64,000 nt of DNA from Allacma fusca (taxonomy: Eukaryota; Arthropoda; Collembola; Symphypleona; Sminthuridae). The translations under genes were made by a program, and so were the position numbers. The stretch is taken from positions 45,357,131-45,421,130 of the forward strand of contig OX359247.1 of NCBI GenBank assembly GCA_947179485.1, read 5' to 3'. Positions 49,127-60,500 of the stretch are shown one piece after another. How positions within the stretch are numbered: position 1 is the first letter of the stretch; the number at the start of each line of letters is the position of its first letter. The notes under the pieces were generated by a model. It ran no database searches. It saw nothing but the letters and a program-made list of their open reading frames with translations, and was not told the DNA's origin.

Positions 49127-49319
49127 CTGGCTGAAGATAGAATACCTTACAGTAATCTGTTTTAATGATTGTGTACGTACCTACGTATCGAATTCTCCTT
49201 CGACCTTGTCGTATGAGATAACTAATGAGATTTATACGGTCTCCAATCTTGAGATCAATCTCGCTTTGACCAAAACTAACACAGTTTGGTATTGTTGTTA
49301 AGTATCTGGTGGTGCTCAT
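48993..49319 (-). CDS. Basic 108-aa ORF, left copy
   Basis: Starts at an ATGA overlap with the stop of the upstream 87-aa ORF and runs 134 bases into the start of the giant third ORF in another frame. The N-terminal 75 residues look like a compact beta-rich fold (GDRINLISYL; RYVGTYTII). The tail is Arg-rich (TPRRPTRRRQGRRRSTT), like a nuclear or RNA-binding signal. No family recognised. The overlap with two other ORFs is as expected for a compact viral-type gene, but expression is unproven. Confidence 0.5.
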   Translation of the reverse strand: MSTTRYLTTIPNCVSFGQSEIDLKIGDRINLISYLIRQGRRRIRYVGTYTIIKTDYCKVFYLQPDVREQRVTCIRVSNQRDSTPRRPTRRRQGRRRSTTLLDPIRESN

Positions 49320-49579
49320 TCGCTTTCAGACTGATCCAAATCTTCTCGTCCTCTTTCGGGTACGAGTTGGGTATCGTCTACTTTCTCCGGTTTCTTCAGC
49401 GCTTTCTCCTTGAGGTGTTTCGCCTGCCTCTGTAACTCCCGAATTTCCTCCTGAACTTGTTGAAGTTCCCGTTGGATTTGTACTCGTCGGGTTCTGAGGG
49501 TCGCTGAATGTTTCTCGGTGATCTGACGTATTTGTTCTAATTCTTTCAGGCCTTCTGGGATTGTCTTTCGTGAAGACAT
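49316..49579 (-). CDS. Coiled-coil ORF E, 87 aa, left copy
   Basis: Lies in the frame overlapping the pol tail. The sequence has Leu/Ile spacing typical of a coiled coil (LKELEQIRQITEKHSATL; IQRELQQVQEEIRELQRQ) and an acidic end. Its stop overlaps the start of the basic 108-aa ORF. No family recognised. Confidence 0.45.
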   Translation of the reverse strand: MSSRKTIPEGLKELEQIRQITEKHSATLRTRRVQIQRELQQVQEEIRELQRQAKHLKEKALKKPEKVDDTQLVPERGREDLDQSESE

Positions 49580-49711
49580 CCAATGACCTGTCCTCTTCTG
49601 TAGAAAATTCTACAGGTGTGTTAATGACTTCTGTATGCGTATCTACAAAGTCTTGTCCGTTTTCGTTTGCTAGAACTTCCTGGAACTCTTCGTCCTCTTC
49701 TGTAGAATTTT

Positions 49712-49957
49712 CTACAAGGACTTTTCGTTCCGTGGGTTGGTTGAATTGTTGGCTAGCCTGTTGGCTGCTCGAATTTGATTTTTCAGAGTATTCTTGGCTC
49801 TCTCGGTTTGTTCTATCTCTCTCTCCACTCGTGCTATTGCTTCTCGGATCCGACTGCCTTGCGCTTGTAGGCTTTGCAGTGTTTGTCTCTGAGCTTCGCT
49901 GGGTGGGCTTGGTGTTGAGTTCCACAAAGGGGGGCTCTTCCAAGGCCTTTTGCTCAT
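49712..49957 (-). CDS. Coiled-coil ORF D, 81 aa, left copy
   Basis: In the same overlapping frame as the other small ORFs. A Pro-rich start is followed by a heptad-like stretch (LQSLQAQGSRIREAIARVER, then IEQTERAKNTLKNQI). No known family. Confidence 0.4.
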   Translation of the reverse strand: MSKRPWKSPPLWNSTPSPPSEAQRQTLQSLQAQGSRIREAIARVEREIEQTERAKNTLKNQIRAANRLANNSTNPRNEKSL

Positions 49958-49990
49958 CTGAGTGAAGCAATTGTGTCGAAATATCCGCCT

Positions 49991-50161
49991 CTACTGAGGG
50001 CCAAGGCACCTCAACTCGTGAAGTCGCTTCTGAAGGTCCTTGATTTCCTGTTTCAATTTGTCCAGGTCTCCCTCTCTCTGTCGTAGGCGGTTGATTAGTT
50101 CTCGGTTCTGATCCCGAATTGTAAGAATTTGTCTCTCTATACTTACTGCTGTCGTCCACAT
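49991..50161 (-). CDS. Coiled-coil ORF C, 56 aa, left copy
   Basis: Short ORF with a regular heptad pattern (IERQILTIRDQNRELINRL, then GDLDKLKQEIKDLQKRL), ending before ORF D. Same frame as its neighbours. No family recognised. Confidence 0.4.
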   Translation of the reverse strand: MWTTAVSIERQILTIRDQNRELINRLRQREGDLDKLKQEIKDLQKRLHELRCLGPQ

Positions 50162-50260
50162 CAAGTTCTGTTGGACTTATCCCTGAACTACTTAATTTCT
50201 TAAGTGTTTTAAAGTCACTTTCGTCAATAAGTGGTTGAGTTTCTTCCTCACCTTCTGATG

Positions 50261-50503
50261 TTACACCTGAGCTGTTTTCAGCTGGTTTATTAAATCCGAA
50301 ATATCTTCTTTGGCTTTCTGAGTTTCCTGGAGGGTTGCTTTGTGATCTCCCTCGAGTTGTTTCAGTTTGCTCAGTACTTCCTCCTGTTCCGCAATCTGAT
50401 GTAAAATTCTTTGTTGGAGACGAATTTCGTTCTCCTTTGCCTTGATTAATTGGGCTTGTAATCCCTGGATGATTAGGATTAATTCTCTCTTTGTATGTGT
50501 CAT
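50261..50503 (-). CDS. Coiled-coil ORF B, 80 aa, left copy
   Basis: Starts three bases after the stop of ORF A. Strong heptad pattern throughout (LILIIQGLQAQLIKAKENEI; VLSKLKQLEGDH; ISDLINQLKTAQ). No family recognised. Confidence 0.45.
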   Translation of the reverse strand: MTHTKRELILIIQGLQAQLIKAKENEIRLQQRILHQIAEQEEVLSKLKQLEGDHKATLQETQKAKEDISDLINQLKTAQV

Positions 50504-50506
50504 CAG

Positions 50507-50719
50507 TTACTCTGGTTGCACCTCGTCTTGTGATTTCTCCACTTGTGGGCAGAAACTTGACGTTTGAGGTTTTGTCTCTTGAATTAGCAGTTCTAGAGCT
50601 GCAATTCTCTGTTTGATGTACTCTTCCTGAGCTGCGTACTTCCAAATTTTTATTTGGACTAAATTCCTCTGTTGTTTCAATCCCCTTATCTCGTCCCTGA
50701 TTTCCTCTAGGGTGTTCAT
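50507..50719 (-). CDS. Coiled-coil ORF A, 70 aa, left copy
   Basis: First of the chain in the frame overlapping the pol tail. Heptads at LEEIRDEIRGLKQQRNLVQI and IKQRIAALELLIQE. No family recognised. Confidence 0.45.
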   Translation of the reverse strand: MNTLEEIRDEIRGLKQQRNLVQIKIWKYAAQEEYIKQRIAALELLIQETKPQTSSFCPQVEKSQDEVQPE

Positions 50720-53142
50720 TTACTTTCGAGCGAGTGAAATATGGGTAGTTTTTATCTTTTTCTCCTTGAGTGTTATCTTTGTGTTGATGTAGTCCCTGGT
50801 TTGGTTTCCCTCCTTCGGTTGGGGTGATTTGAGAGTGTGAGTAATTTTTGTCACAAAATTCTCCTCTCCGTTGTACTGGCTGAGTTTGGTCACTTGCACT
50901 GTCTGAGTAACTTTCGGATGAAAATTCTCTAGCTATTTCTTCGGTTTGAGCAGGTTGAACTTTAAAAGTCACCTTCTTGCTCGTAGTTGAACTGTTATCT
51001 GAACTGGTCGAATTCTTAAGAATTGACCGTGGCTGACTCACTATAACTTTTCCACACTTGTTCCAATTTCGTTTTGTCACCAATTCCACTATATCGGAAT
51101 CTAAATCATAACTATACTCGTCCTCAATGTGTTCTCGCTGCAGGCACTTCTTAAGCCTTTCCACATGGACTTTCTGTCTCTTTTTAGAATTCCTAAGGTC
51201 TTGAATGATATAATTGTCTTTGGCTAAAACTTCTATGACTACAAAGGGTCCTTTGTAAGGGTGAAGAAAGCGTTCGCTCTTTCCAACTATCCTGGTCGGT
51301 GTAAAGACTCGCACTGTGTCTCCGATGTTGAATTTAACGAACCTTCTTTTCCTATCATACCAATCCTTACTGTAGTCCTGCCGTTCCCTTATCTTAGCAA
51401 TAGCTTTTTCTATTCTAGTAGTGGCTTCCTCAGCACTCATAAAATTTGTGTCGACGCTGCTTAAACACAGTTGTAAGTTAAAATCATATATGGGTTGTCG
51501 CCTAAACATCATAAAATAAGGAGTTTCTTTAGTCACGTCATGGTGACTGCAATTGTAAGCATTTATTAGAAACGGTAAACAACTGCACCATAATGCTTGC
51601 TCTTTTTGAGTATAATGACTCAGCATAGTGCTTATAGTCTGGACCATTCTTTCTATTTGTCCAACACTATTATGTCTTAGTGCTGTAGATGTAGAATGGT
51701 TCATGCCTAATCTGCGAAGTAATGCTTGAGTGATTTCCGCTCTGAATTCGGATCCTCCGTCACTCAGCAAGTTTTTAAACAGTCCGTATTTTAAAACTAC
51801 TTTGTGAAGCAAAAATTCTGCTATCCTGTCAGCAGTTTTATCTGGAATTGCTTCTGCGATCACGAACTTTGAAACATAATCCTGTGCGATTATAATGTAC
51901 TTATTCCCTTTTATGCTAATTTGCATGGGTCCAATGAGATCAATACATAATGCATCTCCTACATTTTCTATCCTGATTGGATGAAGCAGTCCTGCTGGCT
52001 TCATTCTCATGGATTTAGCTGCTTGGCAACTTTCACATGACATGACATATTTTGCTACTGAGACGTTCATTTTTCTCCAAAAATAATTTTTGTTGAGTCT
52101 ATGAAGAGTTTTCTGGAATCCTAAATGTCCTCCGCATAGGATCCCATCATGAGCTTTTGATAGTAGGAAATTTCTAAGTACTCGGGGTACGTATAGCTTA
52201 CGTCCATCTTTATGTACTATAGTAAGAATTCCTTCTTCATCAATTTCATATCGGCTATACTTTTCTTTGTCCTTCCAATTTAACGTATGCCGCATCTTTA
52301 TTTTGTCCATGATGAATAAACAATCTGGATCGTCCCTTTGCATCTCCTGCATGTTATGTTCCTCTAACATAGTAACTTGCTCTTCATCTTCAAGTATCCT
52401 ACACACAGGCTTGTGTGTGGAAAAAGTATCTTTGCTCCCTTCGCACCCCTGTAGTGCGTGAGCTCCTGGAACAAATTTTATTGCCCTATTTAATGACATG
52501 TCCTCAGTTTTCTGAGCGTCTTTATTCCTTTGGCCTTCATCCTGTGAAAGACATAGTGAGTGTGACGTCTTTTTACTTGTCACAACACCCTGCCCTTTCA
52601 AAGGTTGAATCTTCCATGATCTTCCATCGGTGAATTTAATTTCACCTTCCCGGATATTTTTCTTCAGCTCTTCTACTGTGGTCGCCAGTAGAGAGTAATT
52701 GTCTTTATTAACTGGATTCTCTGTGGATATGTACGTATGCGACGGCGGAGGGTTTTTGTTTTCCTCCGACTCGCATGCTGCAGATCTTCGTTGGATATTT
52801 TTCATCCATTCATCCACATCTCTGGAAATTTTCATCGCCTTGATCCGCTGTGGGGTATCAAGATCCGGGTTGTTAGCATATCCTGGACTTTCTGCATCAG
52901 GAACTTGATCAATCTTCCTGGCAGATTGTGCAGTGTATGTCTTCAATTGCGAAATAACTTCCTGTTTGAGCTTCCATTCATCTCCTTTTGCTGACGTTGG
53001 ATTCCTCCAAGTCTCTTCAAATGCAAACCATTTCTCCTCATCTGTGGGATCGTGTCCGGATGGAATGTGATTTTCCACACTGAACTTTTCCTGTTCCAGT
53101 GTCGGTTGGTCGCATTCCTTTTGGACGTTCCTATCCTCATCC

Positions 53143-54515
53143 AAAAAACAAGGGAGGAATTTCTAATAAGGTACAGTATCACCGACCAAATGATACGTAC
53201 ACTAATGGAAAAGCGAAAGATGAACACAGATGAAGATCCATGCGCATATATAGATGCGAAATTAGCACTAATCAATAGAGTCGACAGATTTATGCCCGAA
53301 CTGGAGAAAATCAGACTCTTACGCGCAGGTTTAACATCCGAATACATAGTTTTCTGCCGAGGATGGACAGCAGGAACTGTAGCAGATTTCATAGAGGGAA
53401 TAAAACAGTACGATGAAGACCGAAAGACGGACGGCGCGGAGTCTATTGAGACAAGATTTGCCAAAGTCCAAGAAATGTTGGAGAAATTGACCTCCGGAAT
53501 GAAACCAGTTCCAACGGAAACAACCGTCGTCAAAGTAGCGGCAATAAGAGAACAACAGGACTATCGGAGACCTGAAAATAGATCTAATGACCAACAAGGA
53601 CGAAGTCCAGGTCAGGGAAACTTCAACAACTCACGAAATTCCAGTCCAGGTTACAGCAACAATAGCAACTACCCGGACAGGGGACGTAACAATCAAGGTT
53701 ACGATGACCGAAGAAACTATGGGAACCGAGGTAGATCTCCAACACCTGAGAGATTCTACAATAATCAAGACAGGAGTAGGCCTCAGTACAGAAATGATGG
53801 CAACAGCTCCAACAACCAAGGTTACCCGCAGCGGAACCAAAATTTCGGATCTAGACAAAGTCCGAACCGACAATACTATAACAACAACCCTAATAACCAG
53901 GGAAATCGTCAGTGGAATGACCAACAGATGAACCAAGGATACAACCAATCCCACAATGGCTATAATAACCAAGGATTTAATCAAACTCAAGGCTTTATGC
54001 CACCTCAAGGATTTAACCCGAATCAAGGATACCCACCCCAACAGGGTTACGCACCGTTTCAAGGGTATGCACCCACCCAAGGGTATGGACCAGCTCAAGG
54101 ATACGTACCACAACAAGGATACGGTCCAGGACAAAATGCGGGGTACGCCAACCCTGGCATGCAACAAATTCAGGCCAACCCACAAGGTTACCAGAACCAG
54201 GGTTACCAGCCAAACAATAACCAAGGAGGGCAACGACCCCAACAGTACAACAACAATAACAACAGGAGTAGAACTAACTCCAGGGACCGGAACAGCCAAA
54301 GCAACGACAGAAACAACTCCTGGAGAAATCAACCAGACCGCCAGGAGCAGACACAACCGATACCGGGACAATTGGCGCTAGAATCCACCCAAACCGACTT
54401 AAAGTGTTTCGGATGTGGAGAGATGGGCCACCTGAGGAGAAATTGCCCACACAAAAGACAGTCTAGCCCATATCCGTCGGGAAACTCACAGAGGGGGACG
54501 CACCCCAGTAATTGA
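53143..54515 (+). pseudogene. gag, 5'-truncated
   Basis: Frame open from the inversion junction to 54515. The first part (EEFLIRYSITDQMIRTL ... IRLLRAGLTSEY) resembles the C-terminal part of a retrotransposon capsid domain. A long Asn/Gln/Gly/Tyr-rich region follows, including about ten tandem QGY-type repeats at 53990-54130 (for example QGYAPTQGYGPAQGY). A CCHC knuckle (CFGCGEMGHLRRNC) lies near the end and would bind genomic RNA. An ATG at 53052 is open into this frame but belongs to the antisense of the pol arm, so it is not the natural start. Confidence 0.8.
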
Positions 54516-54531
54516 AGATATCCAAGAAAGA

Positions 54532-57500
54532 ATGAATGCAATTATAGCAACTAGAGTAGAAAGTCAGTCAAAAGACGACGAAGAACTAGAAATTATTGAT
54601 CTCAACCCATGTCGTTTATCAAACGGCAACAAGTCCACTTTACAAGTACAAATATGCAGTATGATGATACCAGCTTTACTAGATTCAGGAGCAACAAGAT
54701 CCTGTATCCAAAGAAATTTAGTACCCAGATGTGCGGAAATAAAAGAAGTTCCAAGCGCTCTGCGTGTAGCAGTAGCAAATGCAGAATTGGTAAAACCAAT
54801 TTGCCTCACCAAATTCACAATGATGATTGAAGGTGAAAAACTTTTATTCAAAGGTCTAGTGATGGAAACACTAGAACCACGAATGATTATAGGTGAAGAT
54901 CTTTTATCACGTTATGGAATAACGTTGGATTACAAAAATAATGAAATACGGAGTGACCGATTTCAAACAGTTCCAATGACTAGGGATACTCATCTCTATG
55001 TCGGGGAGAAAAAGGCCGACATAGAATTTGTCAGGTCAATTTTTTCATTTCACGAAGTCAAAGGACCGAAGAACATGATGTGCAGGACTCGAAAAGCAGT
55101 CACAATACCAGCCTATGGACACATGAAAGTGCCCATACAAATTCCAAAACGTATCAAAAAGGATTTTTATTTACAACCATCAGAAAAGCTTTACACCAGC
55201 AAGCGACTTTTAGTAGCTGCAGGTGTAGTACCAAATGAAGAACCTTTCGCATATGTATTTAATCCAGCTCCATGCCCACAGACGATGTATGGACGGACAG
55301 CTATAGGTCATGCTGAAGAAAATTTTGATCTCATCAAAATCAAACGCAATCAATTACGTGATGCTCATAAAAGGCTCACACAAGAACAGCTCGATTGTTT
55401 CGACGTCAATGAAGAGCTCGATGAAGAAGGAAGAGCTAAGTACCGAGCATTGTTGACAAGATATCCAGAATGTTTCGCATTCAACAAGGGAGATTTGAAA
55501 GAACCAGCGTGGATTGATCCCATTCGGATCCACACGGGAAATAATCCACCCGTTCAGGCAAAACCTTTCCCTTGCTCACCTATGGAGCGACAAAAAGTAC
55601 GTGAGGAAGTACAAAAGATGTTAGATGCGGACATCATTAAGGAAGTAAACGGACCTTACAGCAGTCCACTATTCCTCATCAAAAAGAAAGACGGAACATT
55701 TAGATCAGTTGTGGATTATCGAGCATTAAATAAGACCATCACAGATCAAGTTTATCCTTTAGCAAGAATAGATGACATACTTATGCAATTTGGAAAATCT
55801 GCAATGTTCGACACTCTTGACATGGAGTCAGGCTTCTTTCAACTATTAATACACGAGGATGATCAAATTATAACCTCTTTCATTACACAGGATGGATTAT
55901 ATGCATTCAAACGACTACCTATGGGGGTCAAGATTGCACCGTCAGCTTTTCAGCGAGCAGCAGATCAAATGCTGGGCTCACTCAAATTTAGGGGAGCCAT
56001 GGTATATTTAGATGATGTAATCTCTTATGGAATTCATCTTTTGGACAAATTAGCATCTCTCGAAGAATTGATGTTAAGAGCCAGCAACAAAAACTTTAAG
56101 TTCAAGCCAAAGAAATGCAAATTCGGATATTTTGAAGTAATTGTTTTAGGATTTAAGGTATCCAGGGAAGGCACCAGTCCAGATCCTGCAAAGGTGGACG
56201 CTATTAGACATGTGCCAATACCAAAATCTGAAACAGAAGCAAGAAGATTTTTCGGAATATGCAGTTTCTACAGAAAATACATTAAGGACTTCGCAAAAAT
56301 TGCTAGTCCCATCTCACAATCATGGATTGGAAGTAAAGGGAAATCTGAAGGACAAAAACGCATAAGATGCTTCCAATGGAGTGCAGATGCAACAATTGCC
56401 TTCAACATTCTCAAAACCAAATTAATGACACAGCCAGTTCTAGCTCATTTCAACCCAGAGTTGGATTGCATACTGCATACAGATGCATCAATTTCAGGAC
56501 TAGGATGCTGTATACTCCAAGATGATGGAGGAGAACATCCAATAGCTTATGCTTCAAGGACACTAATTCAATCAGAAAAGAATTACTCGGTCACAGAATT
56601 AGAACTAGCAGCAGTCGTATATGCAGTTCGCAAATTCAGACAATACCTTTATTTGAGGAAATTTTTAATCAGATCAGATCATTTAGCATTGTGCTACCTA
56701 CGATTACAAAAAGATCCAAACCACCGAATAAGTAAGTTTGTAAATAAACTACAAGAATTTGACTTTCAAGTCACATACAAGAAAGGAGCATTACACTTGG
56801 ATGCAGACTTTCTATCCAGAGCTCCATTACCCTATACAAAGGAAGATTTGGAAGATACAGAGGACCGAGTGATCGAATTTGACCCAGATCCGGTCAAAGA
56901 GCACAAAATCGCTTTGGAAGAGCAAAAACAAATCCCTCAGGGGAACATAATGATGCCACCACCAGCGTGTGCAGCCAGCCTTACGACCAGGGAAAGCTAT
57001 AAGGGAAAATATTGGACGGATGACGAAAGTCAATCCTCAGACGAAGAGGAAGCCATAATCCCACAGCGACAAAATCCATGGTCAGGAAGATTGAAAGGTC
57101 AACCCAGGCGTAAAGTCAAATCACAAGTGGAAATTTTAGCACCTCAACCGAATTTGGAGGAAACGGATTGGGAGAACCATACAATGAGCGTAAAGAGCCG
57201 TGTAAATGAAGTAACACACAGCTACTCAGCGCTCAAAGAATGGAAATTATCCGTAGATGACATCATCACAATCCACGAATTTCGGGAGGATGACCCACTA
57301 GAGGATGAAAATACCTGGAAATACACCAATGAGTATATCTACGAGAAAAATCTCAAGCTAATACAAGATATAGAGCGTCACAATGCAACAATAAATGAAT
57401 TAGATATGAAAGAATTTCTATCGCCAAAGAAAGCTCAAGTTCAAAATGAGCATGAAGATTTTGACAGAAATACTATCACTGACATTGGAATGGGGACTGA

Positions 57501-60500
57501 TTGGTCTCCTACTCCAAAGTCAACGACAGCAATAACGTCACAAAGTCCAACCGATGGGAAGGTCGACATTGATTCACCAAAATCCCTAGGGCAGATGACA
57601 CGGAGTACTATGGAATTCACAACAATGGATGGGGCAGGTGAGGCTGAAACAAAAGCTGTACATCTACCACCAGCCATGATTGTAGAATCCGAGACGGAAG
57701 TCCATGACCAAACTTTGAAGAATCAGGAAACAGCGGATCTGGTGAGCCAGGCAGCTGAGACTACACAAAAGAAGTCCTCAACTTTCCCGCCCACCCATCC
57801 CGCCAGTCCTAAAGAGGCCAAGAAATTGGTACTCACGGATGAGGATAGGAACGTCCAAAAGGAATGCGACCAACCGACACTGGAACAGGAAAAGTTCAGT
57901 GTGGAAAATCACATTCCATCCGGACACGATCCCACAGATGAGGAGAAATGGTTTGCATTTGAAGAGACTTGGAGGAATCCAACGTCAGCAAAAGGAGATG
58001 AATGGAAGCTCAAACAGGAAGTTATTTCGCAATTGAAGACATACACTGCACAATCTGCCAGGAAGATTGATCAAGTTCCTGATGCAGAAAGTCCAGGATA
58101 TGCTAACAACCCGGATCTTGATACCCCACAGCGGATCAAGGCGATGAAAATTTCCAGAGATGTGGATGAATGGATGAAAAATATCCAACGAAGATCTGCA
58201 GCATGCGAGTCGGAGGAAAACAAAAACCCTCCGCCGTCGCATACGTACATATCCACAGAGAATCCAGTTAATAAAGACAATTACTCTCTACTGGCGACCA
58301 CAGTAGAAGAGCTGAAGAAAAATATCCGGGAAGGTGAAATTAAATTCACCGATGGAAGATCATGGAAGATTCAACCTTTGAAAGGGCAGGGTGTTGTGAC
58401 AAGTAAAAAGACGTCACACTCACTATGTCTTTCACAGGATGAAGGCCAAAGGAATAAAGACGCTCAGAAAACTGAGGACATGTCATTAAATAGGGCAATA
58501 AAATTTGTTCCAGGAGCTCACGCACTACAGGGGTGCGAAGGGAGCAAAGATACTTTTTCCACACACAAGCCTGTGTGTAGGATACTTGAAGATGAAGAGC
58601 AAGTTACTATGTTAGAGGAACATAACATGCAGGAGATGCAAAGGGACGATCCAGATTGTTTATTCATCATGGACAAAATAAAGATGCGGCATACGTTAAA
58701 TTGGAAGGACAAAGAAAAGTATAGCCGATATGAAATTGATGAAGAAGGAATTCTTACTATAGTACATAAAGATGGACGTAAGCTATACGTACCCCGAGTA
58801 CTTAGAAATTTCCTACTATCAAAAGCTCATGATGGGATCCTATGCGGAGGACATTTAGGATTCCAGAAAACTCTTCATAGACTCAACAAAAATTATTTTT
58901 GGAGAAAAATGAACGTCTCAGTAGCAAAATATGTCATGTCATGTGAAAGTTGCCAAGCAGCTAAATCCATGAGAATGAAGCCAGCAGGACTGCTTCATCC
59001 AATCAGGATAGAAAATGTAGGAGATGCATTATGTATTGATCTCATTGGACCCATGCAAATTAGCATAAAAGGGAATAAGTACATTATAATCGCACAGGAT
59101 TATGTTTCAAAGTTCGTGATCGCAGAAGCAATTCCAGATAAAACTGCTGACAGGATAGCAGAATTTTTGCTTCACAAAGTAGTTTTAAAATACGGACTGT
59201 TTAAAAACTTGCTGAGTGACGGAGGATCCGAATTCAGAGCGGAAATCACTCAAGCATTACTTCGCAGATTAGGCATGAACCATTCTACATCTACAGCACT
59301 AAGACATAATAGTGTTGGACAAATAGAAAGAATGGTCCAGACTATAAGCACTATGCTGAGTCATTATACTCAAAAAGAGCAAGCATTATGGTGCAGTTGT
59401 TTACCGTTTCTAATAAATGCTTACAATTGCAGTCACCATGACGTGACTAAAGAAACTCCTTATTTTATGATGTTTAGGCGACAACCCATATATGATTTTA
59501 ACTTACAACTGTGTTTAAGCAGCGTCGACACAAATTTTATGAGTGCTGAGGAAGCCACTACTAGAATAGAAAAAGCTATTGCTAAGATAAGGGAACGGCA
59601 GGACTACAGTAAGGATTGGTATGATAGGAAAAGAAGGTTCGTTAAATTCAACATCGGAGACACAGTGCGAGTCTTTACACCGACCAGGATAGTTGGAAAG
59701 AGCGAACGCTTTCTTCACCCTTACAAAGGACCCTTTGTAGTCATAGAAGTTTTAGCCAAAGACAATTATATCATTCAAGACCTTAGGAATTCTAAAAAGA
59801 GACAGAAAGTCCATGTGGAAAGGCTTAAGAAGTGCCTGCAGCGAGAACACATTGAGGACGAGTATAGTTATGATTTAGATTCCGATATAGTGGAATTGGT
59901 GACAAAACGAAATTGGAACAAGTGTGGAAAAGTTATAGTGAGTCAGCCACGGTCAATTCTTAAGAATTCGACCAGTTCAGATAACAGTTCAACTACGAGC
60001 AAGAAGGTGACTTTTAAAGTTCAACCTGCTCAAACCGAAGAAATAGCTAGAGAATTTTCATCCGAAAGTTACTCAGACAGTGCAAGTGACCAAACTCAGC
60101 CAGTACAACGGAGAGGAGAATTTTGTGACAAAAATTACTCACACTCTCAAATCACCCCAACCGAAGGAGGGAAACCAAACCAGGGACTACATCAACACAA
60201 AGATAACACTCAAGGAGAAAAAGATAAAAACTACCCATATTTCACTCGCTCGAAAGTAAATGAACACCCTAGAGGAAATCAGGGACGAGATAAGGGGATT
60301 GAAACAACAGAGGAATTTAGTCCAAATAAAAATTTGGAAGTACGCAGCTCAGGAAGAGTACATCAAACAGAGAATTGCAGCTCTAGAACTGCTAATTCAA
60401 GAGACAAAACCTCAAACGTCAAGTTTCTGCCCACAAGTGGAGAAATCACAAGACGAGGTGCAACCAGAGTAACTGATGACACATACAAAGAGAGAATTAA

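Larger units (their letters stand above)
42713..53142 (-). mobile_element. Ty3-type retroelement, inverted left copy (5'-truncated)
   Basis: On the minus strand, from a sharp left-arm edge at 53142, this holds the second half of pol (integrase and tail), the small-ORF cluster, and the giant third ORF. From 53142 down to 46971 it is a near-identical inverted copy of 57837-64000; the remainder has its counterpart beyond the window. Gag, protease, RT and RNase H are absent from this copy. It cannot be complete, yet its remaining reading frames are uninterrupted. Confidence 0.85.
46971..53142. repeat. Left arm of giant inverted repeat (visible part)
   Basis: Reverse complement of 57837-64000. 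Paired positions sum to 110979 before, and 110971 after, an 8-base difference (extra bases 49691-49698). Besides that indel I noted single-base differences opposite 61522 and 62185. The arm probably continues below 46971, because its partner leaves the window. Confidence 0.9.
49326..53142 (-). pseudogene. pol fragment: integrase and C-terminal tail, left copy
   Basis: Open frame from the inversion edge to the pol stop. It keeps the HHCC zinc-binding region and the DD35E integrase core identical in motif to the right copy, followed by the GPFVVIEV...KVHVERLKKC module and about 500 Ser/Thr/Gln/Asn-rich residues ending in RRFGSV. It lacks protease, RT and RNase H, so it is a fragment. Unlike the right copy, its tail is not frameshifted: it has eight extra bases at 49691-49698. 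Confidence 0.8.

Noticed and set aside
53052-53142. N-terminal 30 residues of the apparent gag ORF
   Set aside because: These bases are the antisense of the pol arm; the frame runs into gag by chance across the inversion junction.
53631-54371. 246-aa minus-strand ORF, Val/Leu-rich
   Set aside because: Antisense of the Gln/Asn/Gly/Tyr-rich gag repeats; the low-complexity sense sequence creates an open, hydrophobic antisense frame with no motif.
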